DNA from: Siphonodentalium dalli
Taxonomy: Eukaryota > Mollusca > Scaphopoda > Gadilida > Siphonodentaliidae
Length of the DNA: 64,000 bases
Assembly (NCBI GenBank): GCA_032622095.1
Contig: CP136067.1
Location: 123,787,030-123,851,029 of the forward strand
Direction of reading: 5' to 3'
Each line of letters begins with the position of its first letter. Position 1 is the stretch's first letter. The position numbers and the translations under genes were made by a program. This document shows, in pieces, positions 10,948 through 20,204 of the stretch. Under the pieces are notes generated by a model, which searched no databases, had not been told where the DNA came from, and worked only from the letters and a program-made list of their open reading frames with translations.

Positions 10948-10963
10948 GGCCCTGAAAAGGGCC
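10948..10963 (-). terminator. Histone mRNA-type 3' stem-loop SL2
   Basis: On the minus strand this reads GGCCCTTTTCAGGGCC, identical to SL1 and SL3 but in different flanks. The stop of the frame upstream (10,977-10,979) lies 13 bases away. Downstream on the minus strand, AAAAAGATACGCCC resembles the purine-rich element after SL1; both share AAGATACGC. Confidence 0.8.
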
Positions 10964-11405
10964 GTTTTGGATGGTTTCAAAAGAAACCGCACGATGTGTT
11001 TGGGTTTGAATACAGCTGAAAGTTGTCTTGGGAACGTCGCAACCAAATGGCACAATTGCATGGCTGGCCTGTCTGTATCCTCCAGAGCGGCAAAAATTCG
11101 TAAACTCTATGCCATGAGAAGATTATGATAGACCGCTGCAGTGATGTAGCCGCAAGTCGCACCATCAATCTTGATGTCCCCAGCAATCTTGTGTGTCGGA
11201 ACCACCGTGGTGGCAGTCCAAACACCCGATCTCTGTTGTCCGTCATCAACATAACGGTGTACCTGTAGATATCAAAACAGTTATCTACAGTCCCCGTTTC
11301 TGCTAAACTCAAAGCTTTCCATATCATCTGTGCTTCATCCCCAAACACACCTCTCACCAGCATTCCATCCTCCAAATAGCTCCGATACAGATCTCGGTAA
11401 TCCAT
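10964..11405 (-). pseudogene. Unrecognised viral-cluster gene, frameshifted
   Basis: Starts MDYRDLYRSYLEDGMLVRGV at 11,405, just downstream of promoter P2, and ends before SL2. The first 55 or so codons look natural. From about 11,235 a second frame (with GDIKIDGATCGYITAAVYHN, then a stop near 11,113, then HLVATFPRQLSAVFKP) looks more protein-like than the continuing first frame, so at least one frameshift and one nonsense codon are likely. The N-terminal pattern W-x-x-LS-x-A-x-x-GT resembles the protein at 20,318, suggesting paralogues. Function unknown. Confidence 0.5.
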
Positions 11406-11439
11406 TTCGTTATGAATGAAGAATGGGGATATCTGTTTG

Positions 11440-11514
11440 TTTTTATTGAAAACGCGCGGACGTCACCGACGACGTCATGCGTTTTTTCTACCAAATTTCT
11501 CCGAACGTCAAATC
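11440..11514 (-). promoter_or_regulatory. Shared viral promoter P2 (GACGTC type)
   Basis: On the minus strand it reads TTTGACGTTCGGAGAAATTT, then GCATGACGTCGTCGGTGACG, then CCGCGCG, with two GACGTC boxes spaced 13 bp. It faces the gene at 11,405. No clear TATA box follows; CAATAAAAAC is the nearest AT stretch. Confidence 0.7.
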
Positions 11515-11930
11515 AGATGTGTTTCTTTTTTTGTCAAAAACATCATATTTCTATGAATAAAACACCGATTTCACTCGGGAAAATTTTATCTGTACCATTC
11601 TACCATTATCTCATAACATTTCACTGAAAGGTAACTTCTGCAAGTACATTTTACAACGCTAGCGTCTTCGAATTTATTCGAAGACTTACGCTTTTGTTAA
11701 AAAATGCACTGGTAAAGTAGCACAATTTACCAACACATCTATTTTTTCTCGGATTCTAATGCCAGTGTGGTAAGCGAGGGGCGCTCCCCTTCGCTTACCA
11801 CACTGGCATTAGAATCCGAGAAAAAATCGATACATTGGTAAAATGTGCTCTTTTCTGTCAAAAAATCCTTCGAAGCGCTCACCTCACTCTTTATAATGTA
11901 ACACAACATCTGGACCGATGAATCATAACC
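11515..11930 (-). repeat. Inverted copy of the terminal-repeat and promoter-upstream region
   Basis: Reverse complement of about 8,750-9,160, so it closes a 3.2-kb unit opened by the left terminal repeat. It includes CTTCGAATAAATTCGAAG, AGTGAAATCGGTGTTTTATT and GTGAGCGCTTCGAAGG. Identity is high by eye. Confidence 0.8.
11742..11826. repeat. 85-bp near-perfect palindrome
   Basis: Arms of about 40 bp centred near 11,784; TCTCGGATTCTAATGCCAGT on the left is mirrored by ACTGGCATTAGAATCCGAGA on the right. The only clear mismatches are at the central GCGCT and one pair nearby. Unlike the asymmetric hairpins at 8,820 and 20,883, both arms here are of the same type, as expected if two hairpin ends had been joined or one arm copied onto the other. 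Confidence 0.85.
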
Positions 11931-11944
11931 TGGGACCTGTCACT

Positions 11945-12010
11945 CTGACCCACCCCCTCACTGACTGCCACTCTGACCCATGGGTCAGAGTGACAGCCCA
12001 GGTTCTGAGA
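11945..12010. repeat. GC-rich palindromes between the two viral modules
   Basis: 11,969-11,992 is a perfect 24-bp palindrome with core CTCTGACCCATGGGTCAGAG. The surrounding text repeats CACTCTGACC and CCTGTCACT. Related palindromes lie at 21,130-21,230 and 21,530-21,660 next to other module ends. Confidence 0.8.
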
Positions 12011-12070
12011 CCTGTCACTGACACACCCCACATCGCTCGAGGTATTCAGGAAAAAAAAGAAAACACATCT

Positions 12071-12145
12071 GATTTGACGTTCGGAGAAATTTGGTAGAAA
12101 AAACGCATGACGTCGTCGGTGGCGTCCGCGTGTTTCATATAATAT
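12071..12145 (+). promoter_or_regulatory. Shared viral promoter P3, ahead of the capsid module
   Basis: Contains GATTTGACGTTCGGAGAAAT, GCATGACGTCGTCGGTGGCG and the TATA-like TTTCATATAATATGG at about 12,133. Nearly identical to P2 over its first 45 bases. It precedes the gene at 12,197 by about 55 bp, an ordinary core-promoter spacing. The terminal-repeat hairpin that sits upstream of P1 is missing here. Confidence 0.7.
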
Positions 12146-12196
12146 GGAGCGCAGTGTATCGTTTTTTTTTATCTTCAAAATACAACACAATTCCTT

Positions 12197-12787
12197 ATGG
12201 ATGGAATTGGTGTGTTACCAGCAGAGATGCTTTTGAAAATTTATAATAACTTGATCGAAATGTCAAAAATGGACCAAGAAATCAAACAAGAACTTAAGCA
12301 AAGTTGGTTTTTGAGGGAAAGTAAAATTATAGTGCAGACTTTTCTGAACGGACATTTCTCTGAGGGGCAGAGTCGTTTGATTGAGAGATCAGAATTTGAA
12401 ACTGATTTCTTAATGGATATATTGGATCAACTGTTTTCAGATTATTGGATATTTCATGGTGCTCCTAAAAACGAAATAAACGAAATTCGTGAATTAGTTG
12501 AAAATAATTTTATTCGTTTTGCTGAATATCAAGACAGGATTCTCAATGAAAAAACTTTGAAATTCGAAGAGGCGACGAGAATATATGGATACATTATTCT
12601 CCGAGAAACATGTACAATTTTCACTGCTGAAAAGTTATTTGAAGAAAAGGTGTCTTTGGATTATATTGTTAAAACCACTAGACCTATTTTAGATTTAGAT
12701 AATGAACTCGTATGGACATTTGGAATAATCTGGAGTTATGGTGACTTTTCATTAAGAATAAAAAAGGTTGATTCCGAACAATCCTAA
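12197..12787 (+). CDS. Unrecognised first gene of the capsid module, F-box-like N terminus
   Basis: 196 residues, intact. The N terminus GVLPAEMLLKIYNNLIEM resembles the start of an F-box (LPxExLxxI), the ubiquitin-ligase adaptor motif, but the rest of the motif is not clear. The remainder is predicted helical and acidic. The next gene begins about 10 bases after its stop. The start follows promoter P3 directly. It could instead be a lineage-specific structural or regulatory protein; I cannot assign it. Confidence 0.55.
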   Translation: MDGIGVLPAEMLLKIYNNLIEMSKMDQEIKQELKQSWFLRESKIIVQTFLNGHFSEGQSRLIERSEFETDFLMDILDQLFSDYWIFHGAPKNEINEIRELVENNFIRFAEYQDRILNEKTLKFEEATRIYGYIILRETCTIFTAEKLFEEKVSLDYIVKTTRPILDLDNELVWTFGIIWSYGDFSLRIKKVDSEQS

Positions 12788-12797
12788 TCAGTCTTAC

Positions 12798-13469
12798 ATG
12801 ATCTGTCTCAGGGCAAAGATGGACGAATCATTGTTGTTCAAACATCCCTGTAACATTTTCATATCGGGGCCAAGTGGTTGTGGTAAAACAGATTTTGTTA
12901 AGAAATTAATCGAATATAAAGATGATTTGTTCAAACCTGTTCCATACAAAGTCGTTTGGTGTTACAAAGAATGGCAAAATACCTATAGTCAGATGCAAGA
13001 ATTTCACAATATTCAATTTATAAATGGAATACCGGATGATGACAATGAACTTGTCGATGACACAGACTTACCGCACCTCGTCGTTTTTGATGACATGTTA
13101 GGTGATAAAGATGAAGAAAAAATTATGTTGTGGTTTACAAGAAAAGGACATCACAGAAATACGTCTGTTATTTACATAACCCAAAACATGTTTCAGAAAT
13201 CTAAAGCGAGTAGAACTTTGAGTTTGAATGCACATTACATGGTATTATTTCAAAGTGTGCGTGATAAAGGCCAAATAAAAAATCTTGCCTCTCAAATGCA
13301 AATACCTCATTTAATGCAAGCATATGATGATGCAACTTCAACCAATCATGGTTATTTACTACTCGATTTTCACCCAAAAACGGATAAATCGTTGAGACTT
13401 AGAACTGATATTTTCCATCTCTGGCTCACAAATGACGATCGAGGTGCGGTAATATATTCATCGGTATAA
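12798..13469 (+). CDS. Genome-packaging ATPase, A32/FtsK-HerA type
   Basis: Intact, 223 residues from the ATG at 12,798; a second ATG at 12,819 is also possible. The Walker A motif GPSGCGKT is at residues 24-31, Walker B LVVFDD at about 94-99, and a sensor-like segment NTSVIYITQNMF follows. This matches the small packaging ATPases of Polintons, adintoviruses and related double-jelly-roll DNA viruses, which drive genome entry into the procapsid. The length is usual for the family. Its position at the front of the capsid gene block agrees. Confidence 0.9.
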   Translation: MICLRAKMDESLLFKHPCNIFISGPSGCGKTDFVKKLIEYKDDLFKPVPYKVVWCYKEWQNTYSQMQEFHNIQFINGIPDDDNELVDDTDLPHLVVFDDMLGDKDEEKIMLWFTRKGHHRNTSVIYITQNMFQKSKASRTLSLNAHYMVLFQSVRDKGQIKNLASQMQIPHLMQAYDDATSTNHGYLLLDFHPKTDKSLRLRTDIFHLWLTNDDRGAVIYSSV

Positions 13470-13505
13470 AGATAAGTGTATCAACATAATATTTCATTTC
13501 CAATC

Positions 13506-14056
13506 ATGGAGTCGCATGAAGCAGTCTTGAGTGTATTTTCGACTATCGCTAAATTAATACTTGATGATCACTTAAAGCTTCCAAGCAGACACGAACATTC
13601 CTGCAAAAACACAAAAAAGAGCTGAAGAAAATAGCTGACAGTAGAACTCATATCGCTTCAAAAAAGAAAATACTTTTAAAAACTGGTGGAGGTGGTTTTC
13701 TCGGTGGAGTTTTGATCAGAAGTCTTCTCAGACAAAAAGAAAATACATCAATTGCACGAGTTAGATCAAATAGAGTAAATTCTACGATTGCACAGCGAGC
13801 TAGTCCAGTCAGAGTAAATTCTACAATTGCACAGCTAACTACTCCAGCTAGAGTAAATTCTACTGGATTAAATTCTACATTTGCTAGATTCCAGCCACTC
13901 AACGATAATGGTCCGCAACCAATTCCATCAGTTCAAGAAGCAGAACATTCCCCGTTGGTTCAACGATACTCAAAAATTATGAATCTTTCAAACCCATCGA
14001 AATTAGCTTTGATGGCATTTGATCGTAATTTTAATAAACGTAAAAGTAAAAAATAA
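13506..14056 (+). pseudogene. Core-protein-X-like structural gene with RVNST repeats, frameshifted
   Basis: Begins MESHEAVLSVFSTIAKLILD in one frame; from about 13,590 a different frame carries KKIADSRTHIASKKKILL followed by a glycine-rich GGGGFLGG stretch and continues to 14,056. The lysine-rich helix plus GGGFL pattern resembles small basic virion proteins of adintoviruses and Polintons compared with adenovirus core protein X. The C-terminal half holds an imperfect repeat (RVNSTIAQ, three times) encoded by a 48-bp tandem duplication. One frameshift at about 13,560-13,595 breaks the gene. Confidence 0.55.
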
Positions 14057-14092
14057 TTCAGTCATTTGACATTCAACTGTTGAAGAGTAAAG

Positions 14093-14434
14093 ATGGCGAA
14101 AAAAACTCCACTGATTAAAAAGTACGGTAGTTTTGTAATGGCTATGAATCAGGCACCAACTCATTTTCGAAAAAAGATGATAAAAGATGCACCAAAGAGA
14201 GTGATTGATTGCATGTCAGAATGCTGTAAAAATATTTAAAAAGGCAATGTAAAACTAACAGAAGCTCAGAAGCGCAAACTTCGTCCGATGTGTAGACATC
14301 TCAGAGAACTTGCAAGTAAATCAACATCTTTGAAACGAAAAAAAAAAATTTTAAACCAGAAATGAGGTTTTTTACCACTTCTTATGCTAGCACCGTTGCT
14401 TGGTAAAGCAGTCGCTGGAATACTTCGCGGCTAA
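14093..14434 (+). pseudogene. Second core-protein-X-like gene with two nonsense codons
   Basis: One continuous frame of 113 codons apart from TAA at 14,237-14,239 (codon 49) and TGA at 14,363-14,365 (codon 91). Before the first stop: MAKKTPLIKKYGSF and PKRVIDCMSECCKNI. Between the stops: KLTEAQKRKLRPMCRHLREL and a lysine run. After the second stop: a hydrophobic, glycine-containing tail ending in ILRG. The basic helix plus hydrophobic tail is typical of the pX-like proteins of this virus group. Two independent stops show that it is inactive. Confidence 0.7.
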
Positions 14435-14436
14435 AC

Positions 14437-15177
14437 ATGAAGAAAATGGTCGCTGTTCCCTTCAAAATGTTGGATGACATTAACAAATGGAGAATAAGTC
14501 TAACTAATCCGATATTACCACCTAATCCTGAAATTACGAATATTTCCAAACTAAGCAGATATTTGAATTCAGTTTCTGATCAAAATTTGTCAGAATCTGA
14601 GAAGGTTGAATTATATGGTACAACATTGCACAAATTGAAAACTTCTCAAAAATCAGTTAGAGCTATTTCAACACCGAAAACAGAACAACCATTTAATCAT
14701 CATCATAGGGGTGTGCTAGAAAGTATTCGGTTAAAGATGAGAAAAAAAGCTGAACAAATTTTACAACTGATTTCAAAACATCCACAAATGAAGTTTGATG
14801 AACATGGACAATTAACATATGGTGAAAAAGTTATTAGAGGATCAAATATTGTTGATCTCCTCAATGATATTGTACGACAAAGAAAAGGTTTCGAACCAAC
14901 AGGTTGGCAAACCTTTTCACAAGGATTGAGCGAACTTAATGTACCTCAAGATTTTGTAGGGAACAGAAACCGTTGGCTTTGGATTAAAAAACATTTGAAA
15001 GATGATTCAGATGATGATTTTGAAACTCCGGTACAAAGCATCAAACCAAAACGATTTGATTCTCATCGATTCACACCAATGAAAGGTATAAAAGCAAGAC
15101 ATTCAAAAACTAAAATAGCAGATAGGTTGACACCAAAGGGTATTAAAACAGAAAAAACACAATGGGATCCATACTAG
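14437..15177 (+). CDS. Conserved Polinton structural-region protein, function unknown
   Basis: 246 residues, intact, starting MKKMVAVPFKMLDDINKWRI three bases after the preceding stop. The middle has a helical basic segment (LESIRLKMRKKAEQILQLI). The C terminus is basic with a repeated KGIK motif (MKGIKARHSK, LTPKGIKTEK). Polintons and adintoviruses commonly carry a protein of this size and layout between the core-protein genes and the integrase, to my recollection; no enzymatic motif is visible. It is one of the few uninterrupted genes in the module. Its stop is directly followed by the integrase ATG. Confidence 0.6.
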   Translation: MKKMVAVPFKMLDDINKWRISLTNPILPPNPEITNISKLSRYLNSVSDQNLSESEKVELYGTTLHKLKTSQKSVRAISTPKTEQPFNHHHRGVLESIRLKMRKKAEQILQLISKHPQMKFDEHGQLTYGEKVIRGSNIVDLLNDIVRQRKGFEPTGWQTFSQGLSELNVPQDFVGNRNRWLWIKKHLKDDSDDDFETPVQSIKPKRFDSHRFTPMKGIKARHSKTKIADRLTPKGIKTEKTQWDPY

Positions 15178-16248
15178 ATGAACAGTTATCTAAAAAAGAA
15201 TAATAATCCAAAGAAAGTTGGAAGTTATGGCGGTGTAAAGAAGCTTTTTGATGAAGCGAAAAAGCAAAATAAAAAAATAAAACTCATAGATGTGAAGAAA
15301 TGGTTGCAAGGCCAGTCGACATATACTTTACACAAACCAATAATTCGAAAATTCTAACGTAGAAAGACTATTGTGGCTGGAATTGATATTCAATGGCAGG
15401 CAGATTTAGCTGATCTTCAGAAGTTGAAAAAACATAATGATAATTACAGATATATGTTGTGTGTGATAGATGTTTTTTCAAAATTTGCGTGGGTAATGCC
15501 AATCCACGATAAATCTGGACAAACTTTGATCGAATCATTCAGGAAAATTTTGAAATCTTCAAAACGTAAACCAAAATCGTTTCAAGCTGATAAAGGTTCT
15601 GAATTCAAAAATGAAAAGTTTTTGAAATTTCTGCGATAAGAAAGCATTCATTCCTTCTCAACTGAGAATCCAGAGACTAAAGCAAGTATTGTCGAACGAT
15701 TTCAAAGAACTTTAAAAACTCGTATGTGGAAGTATTTCACACACAATAAAACTTCAAGATATATTTATGTTTTACAGCCGCTAGTCGATTCTTACAACAA
15801 TAGTTATCACCGTAGCATAAAATCGAAACCGTCGGCAGTTACTTTGAAAACTGAAGCTGAAATTTCCAAAAATCTATATGGAACAGGGAATAAAAAAGGA
15901 AAATCTACACTGAAAGTGGGTGACTTGGTTCGTATCAACAAAACCAAAAGAACATTTGAAAAGGGTTATCTACCAAACTGGACTCGTGAAATTTTCAAAG
16001 TTGATAAAATTTGTAAAACTAATCCAATAACATACAAAGTTTCTGATCTTGATGGTGAAGAGATTGATGGATCATTCTACAAACATGAAATCTAACATAT
16101 AAAAGACAGTGAGGTGTATGAAATAGAGTCAGTTATTGATAAAAGAACGAGAAGAGTGGGTGGTAAAACAAAAAAAGAAATTAAAGTTCATTGGCTTGGA
16201 TATCCAAAAAAGTTTGACAGTTGGATCCCAGCTTCAAATTTAGTATAA
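15178..16248 (+). pseudogene. Retrovirus-type (DDE) integrase with chromodomain, three in-frame stops
   Basis: A single frame of 356 codons from 15,178 to 16,248, interrupted by TAA at 15,355, 15,637 and 16,093. The N-terminal part has VGSYGGVKKLFDEAKKQN and QSTYTLHKPIIRKF, typical of Polinton integrases. The catalytic Asp, Asp and Glu lie in IDIQWQADLAD, FQADKGSEF and STENPETKASIVERFQ. A C-terminal SH3-like region (LKVGDLVRINKTK) follows. After the last stop, KKEIKVHWLGYPKKFDSWIP is a chromodomain signature. The enzyme would insert the element into host DNA. All three breaks are nonsense codons with no frameshift. Confidence 0.85.
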
Positions 16249-16261
16249 AACAGAATTTACC

Positions 16262-16519
16262 ATGTTGGAAAATCATTCAGATGCAATTAATCTCGATGAA
16301 CCATCACAATTTCAGTTCTGTGGTAAAAAAGTTGCTAAGAACCAAGTCACCTACTTCACGCAGATAATTATTATGTATATCATAATAATTACATCTATTG
16401 TACACATTAGTATCCAGAGCGAAAACAAAGAATTGTGGCTTATTCTTCTAAGTAGTTCTCTAGGTTATATTCTACCATCACCTGGACTGAAATTATTGAA
16501 AAATACTGAGAAAAAATGA
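16262..16519 (+). CDS. Two-membrane-segment protein of Polinton type
   Basis: 85 residues, intact. A polar N terminus is followed by a hydrophobic segment (FTQIIIMYIIIITSIVHISI, residues about 37-56), a short polar turn (SENKELW) and a second hydrophobic segment ending GYILPSPGLK. Short proteins of this plan with a GYxLPxPxLK end sit before the minor capsid gene in many adintoviruses and Polintons. The role is unknown, probably membrane or virion associated. The stop overlaps the next start (ATGA at 16,516). Confidence 0.75.
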   Translation: MLENHSDAINLDEPSQFQFCGKKVAKNQVTYFTQIIIMYIIIITSIVHISIQSENKELWLILLSSSLGYILPSPGLKLLKNTEKK

Positions 16520-17329
16520 ATTCATTCTACATAACTCCCATGAGTGATAGTTCAATGTCACTTTACCCAGCCAACTCACAATGTTGTTTCACAGTGAAAT
16601 TACCAAAAACCATACATATTGATAAAGAGCTTTGGGAAGTTGCAATGGTTGAACTAATTGTACCATCAGAAACACACAACATTATTGGAGATGCCTGTAT
16701 AATAAAAATAAAATCTTCTGTTCCAAGAATTGTACAATACCTGCACAGGTTACCAATAAGTGAACCAGAAAATGGTATAGAATTAAAAATACCAGAAGGA
16801 GCATATTCTGGCGCATCACATTTGACAGATACAATTCAAGGTGTAATTGATAGTACAGTAGGCAGATTGATTCCAGAAATTCGAATTTGGATATTCCAAA
16901 GCACAACAACGAGTTAAAATTTCAACCAATAGTTACACCAAAGTAGATCTTGTACTCCCCAGAGCTCTTTTGGATAAACTTGGTTACAGAACAGAATCAA
17001 ACACTGTCACATTTGCTACTCATTCGATAACATTTCCATATGGAGTTGATTTAAATGCGGAGCATAATCAATTGTTTGTGTATTCTGACATTGCTGATTA
17101 TACAATTCTTAGTGATGTTGAAGCACCGATATTACGAGTGACATCATTCGAGAGTAAAAGAATACATGATCGTAAACATATTAAGCATGAATTCAAAAAC
17201 TTACATTATGTACCAGTATCAAAGTCTAGCTTTGATACCATAAATGTATATATAACTGGTGATACTGGCAAACCAATTCAGTTTATTGGTGGAAAGTCTA
17301 TTTGTATTTATGATGATCCCCGTGTATAG
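16516..17329 (+). pseudogene. Minor capsid (penton-like) protein, frameshifted
   Basis: N terminus MNSFYITPMSDSSMSLYPAN, then FTVKLPKTIHIDKELWEVAM, the usual opening of the single-jelly-roll minor capsid protein of Polintons. The first frame closes at 16,917. Coding resemblance moves to another frame near 16,875-16,885 and continues with KVDLVLPRALLDKLGYR and INVYITGDTGKPIQF to the stop at 17,329. Such proteins form the icosahedral vertices. One frameshift inactivates the copy. The last codons overlap the next gene. Confidence 0.8.
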
Positions 17330-17690
17330 AGGCGTACCTAGACAGTATGGAAATGGAATTGGTTCACTATTCAAATCTGCAATGAGAACAGTAGTACCGT
17401 TTCTAAAACCTATTGGTCAGATTGCTAAACAACAAGTATTCAAGCATGGACTTGCTGCAGTCGAAGATATCATTCATCGTGGCAAAAGTCCAAAAGAAGT
17501 ATTTTTTAAACAAGGTAAAGAAGCATTGAAATCTTTTGGAAGGGAAACAATAAAGTAAATATCAACACCAAATGGCATAAATAGATCATCGCGACCTTTG
17601 AAAAATCATTCTTCTCGCAAACGAGTTAGAAATAAGTCCATTAAAACGCATGTAAAGAAATCAAAACGATCTCTCGATATATTTGATTAA
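17313..17690 (+). pseudogene. Adenovirus pVI-like minor capsid protein, one nonsense codon
   Basis: Starts MIPVYRGVPRQYGNGIGSLF, a YRG...GxGIGS-type opening typical of pVI-like proteins in adintoviruses, then an amphipathic helical region (RTVVPFLKPIGQIAKQQVFK). TAA at 17,556 interrupts it. The same frame stays open beyond the stop and ends in a basic tail (RKRVRNKSIKTHVKKSK) at 17,690, three bases before the major capsid ATG. In adenoviruses pVI is a membrane-active and core-linking protein cut by the viral protease. The start at 17,313 overlaps the previous gene, as is common in this module. Confidence 0.65.
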
Positions 17691-17692
17691 TC

Positions 17693-18986
17693 ATGATGAT
17701 GCAAAATGGATCATGCGAATGCAGCAAGTCCGAGTTAGATGCTTCTGATGTTCCACCAACAATGACAACGATGTTGGAATCACAATGGATAGAACATCAC
17801 CCGATTAGCTCTTTGAATAATTCCGCACCGGTAGAATTTGTAATTCCGCCTCAAACTGAAAAATGGACAGATGTAAATCAATCATATTTGTACCTGAAAT
17901 TCAAAATCACAAAAGCAGATGGAACAAACTTGGTTGATGGTACTGATGAAATTGCGCCTATTAACAACTTTTTCCATAGCATGTTCAGTAGTATCGATAT
18001 TTACCTAAATAACAAACTTGTAACGGCGAACGGAGATACCTATCCTTATCGAGCCTACATGGAAAATCTCTTGGCTTATTCTGGTGAATGTAAAGAAAAT
18101 CAACTTGCCACACTAGAAATGTGGTACCCCGACACCGTTAAACAGTTCACCGAAAACACTAAAGCTGGTGGTAATGATGGATTGATATCTCGCCAAGCAA
18201 TCATAGCAGGTAGTAAAACGGTAGAATTGTGTGGTCGTTTACACACAGATATATTTCTACAAGAGAAATACTTACCAAATGGAATTGAGATAAGAATTCG
18301 TCTCAATAGAGCGAATCCAAAATTGGTCAGGCCAACGGAAAATAGTATTTGAAACGGCAGTTTTCAATGTTCGTACAATTACGCGGATGCCAGTAGTAGC
18401 AAATAACTTGAACCAAACAATAATACAGAAAAATATGAAAATACCGATTAGAAGAGTTGAAGTAAAAACATTCACTCTTGGTGCAGGGCTTAGATCAAAA
18501 ATTGAAGATCACCTTTTTCAAGGACAATTGCCAAAGAGACTTTTCATGGGCTTGGTATCAAACAAAGATATGAATGGCGATATTGAAACGAACCGATTTC
18601 ATTTCCAACATTTCAATCTGAGAAAACTTGAAGTTAGTCAGGACGGACATACCATCCATAACCGACCATTTGAACCAAACTTTGAATCAGAACAATGCCT
18701 TAGATCTAATTTATCACTGTATCAGTCTTCGGGTATGTTTGGTCAAAACAAATCCTTTGGTTTGAATCTCGAAAAATACATGAATGGTTATTGTTGCTGG
18801 GGTTACGACTTCACACCTGACCAAGGAGCAGAGGAAGGACATTTGCATCCTATAAAAACCGGTAACATAAGGTTAGAGCTTCAGTTCGCTGCAGCTCTAG
18901 CTTCAGTGATCAACGTGATAGTCTATGCTGAGTTCGATAATCAAATTGAAATCAACAGTTTGCGAGAAATAATAACAGATTATTAA
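17693..18986 (+). pseudogene. Major capsid protein, double jelly-roll type, frameshifted
   Basis: First frame 17,693-18,352, then coding resemblance continues in another frame from about 18,345 to 18,986. Recognisable parts are APVEFVIPPQTEKWTDVN, NNFFHSMFSSIDIYLNNKLV, YPYRAYMENLLAYS near the N terminus, and FNLRKLEVSQDG, SGMFGQNKSFGLNLEKY and GNIRLELQFAAAL near the C terminus. These correspond to the Polinton capsid family that is annotated in some animal genomes as F54H12.2-like. The combined length, about 430 codons, is normal for the family. A single one-base shift is the only break visible. Confidence 0.85.
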
Positions 18987-18990
18987 AAAC

Positions 18991-19421
18991 ATGGATGGAT
19001 TGCATTTGGAGGAAAAATTAAGACTGGAAGTTGTAGGACTCGATTTCATTCCATATGTTTCTATCCTTGACAAATTTCGCAAAACTTTCGAGAAATGTTT
19101 CGTTCATGAAATACAAAATCAAATTTCAAAAGAAGTGACACTCAATTGTGTCAGACACGACATTTATTTTGTCTTTGGACACCACCTATACAATGGGTAG
19201 ATATGTTCATTGATATAGCACTACTTAAATTGAACATCTACCGAGTTATGGAACAATGGTATCCAGAAATAGAATCATTTACACCACAAGAGAAATTTGA
19301 GGCATTCAAACTTTGGAAAGATATAAAAGAAGTTGTTCATGCAAACTGTAACCAATTTAATTCGGTTTTTGTTGACTTGTGGTGTGAAAAAGTAAAAAAA
19401 TACTACGAAGATGAACACTAG
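18991..19421 (+). pseudogene. Unrecognised protein between capsid and protease, frameshifted
   Basis: Frame one starts MDGLHLEEKLRLEVVGLDFI at 18,991 and closes at 19,200. Frame two, from about 19,180 to 19,421, carries WVDMFIDIALLKLNIYRVME and FVDLWCEKVKKYYEDEH. The two look like halves of one helical protein of about 140 residues broken near 19,180. No family is recognised. The stop overlaps the protease start at 19,411. Confidence 0.5.
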
Positions 19422-19937
19422 CGAACTTCAGCATATACTAGACAAATCATCCTACCTCTGTTCATTGTATGGTGTGGTGTGTGCAAAAGTTCAGTTACCA
19501 CACGAGAAACCTCATCATGTAAAAGCTTACATAGTAAATACACATACGTCAGAAAAGCCAGGAGAACACTGGGTTGCAATTTTCTTCAATGGGAACATTG
19601 CAACATATTTCGATTCGTTTTACCAGTTATTGATAAATATATCAAATCATTTATTCAAAGAAATTGGATCGAATGTAAAATAAACGTTGGGCGGTTTCAA
19701 CACCACGGTACAAACGTGTGTGGTATCTACTGTATATTTGCTTTACATTTCTTGAAAAGCGGATATGGTATAAAAGTATTAGTTGAAATGAATTTTGATG
19801 GTGACTACTTCAAAAATGATAGAAAAGTATTTGATTGGTTTCATAGAAACTATGAGCCCTTACGAAAAGAATCAGAAACATTACCCAAAACATGTATTTC
19901 ACAAACTTGTAAGACTTACTGTGAATTTCAGTATTGA
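19411..19937 (+). pseudogene. Adenain-type cysteine protease, frameshifted
   Basis: N-terminal frame (19,411-19,683) contains the catalytic His in GEHWVAIFF and the Asp in ATYFDSF. The other frame (to 19,937) contains the catalytic Cys in TNVCGIYCIFALHFL. The shift lies near 19,620-19,640. The H-D-C order and spacing match the C5 family of virion-maturation proteases in adenoviruses and Polintons, which process capsid and core proteins. Total length, about 175 codons, is normal. It is the last gene before the polyadenylation signal. Confidence 0.85.
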
Positions 19938-19939
19938 TA

Positions 19940-20110
19940 AAATGTGTTCATTACCAATTGTTTAAATATGTTAAAATCACAATCATTTGTAAATATGTTG
20001 ATTGTTAATGATGAAATGAGTTACCAAATGTAAATTATGTTCATTGCATTACCAATTATTGATTGTAAATATGATAATTTCATGATTAGTTGTAAATATG
20101 TTGATTCTTA
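19940..20110. repeat. Short AT-rich internal repeats in the 3' region of the capsid block
   Basis: Words TTGTAAATATG, ATTACCAATT and GTTGATTNTTAAT recur two or three times over 170 bp. This is probably slipped duplication in an untranslated region. Confidence 0.5.
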
Positions 20111-20117
20111 ATTCAAA

Positions 20118-20123
20118 AATAAA
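20118..20123 (+). terminator. Polyadenylation signal of the capsid gene block
   Basis: AATAAA inside TTCAAAAATAAAAGTTATG, about 180 bp after the protease stop, followed by a GT/T-rich stretch (GTTATGTTGTTG, GTGTCTGTTTTTAATG). No histone-type stem-loop occurs anywhere between 12,197 and 20,123. Confidence 0.6.
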
Positions 20124-20204
20124 AGTTATGTTGTTGAAAAACAGTGTCTGTTTTTAATGATCGTCTTCGGCAATGTCGATGATCTTAATTCACCAAAAAA
20201 AGAG

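Noticed and set aside
14093-16248. Reassigned stop codon (TAA as an amino acid) in the viral module
   Set aside because: Several intact genes here end normally with TAA or TAG, the in-frame stops occupy positions of different residue type in the family, and frameshifts are also present. Decay explains all of it.
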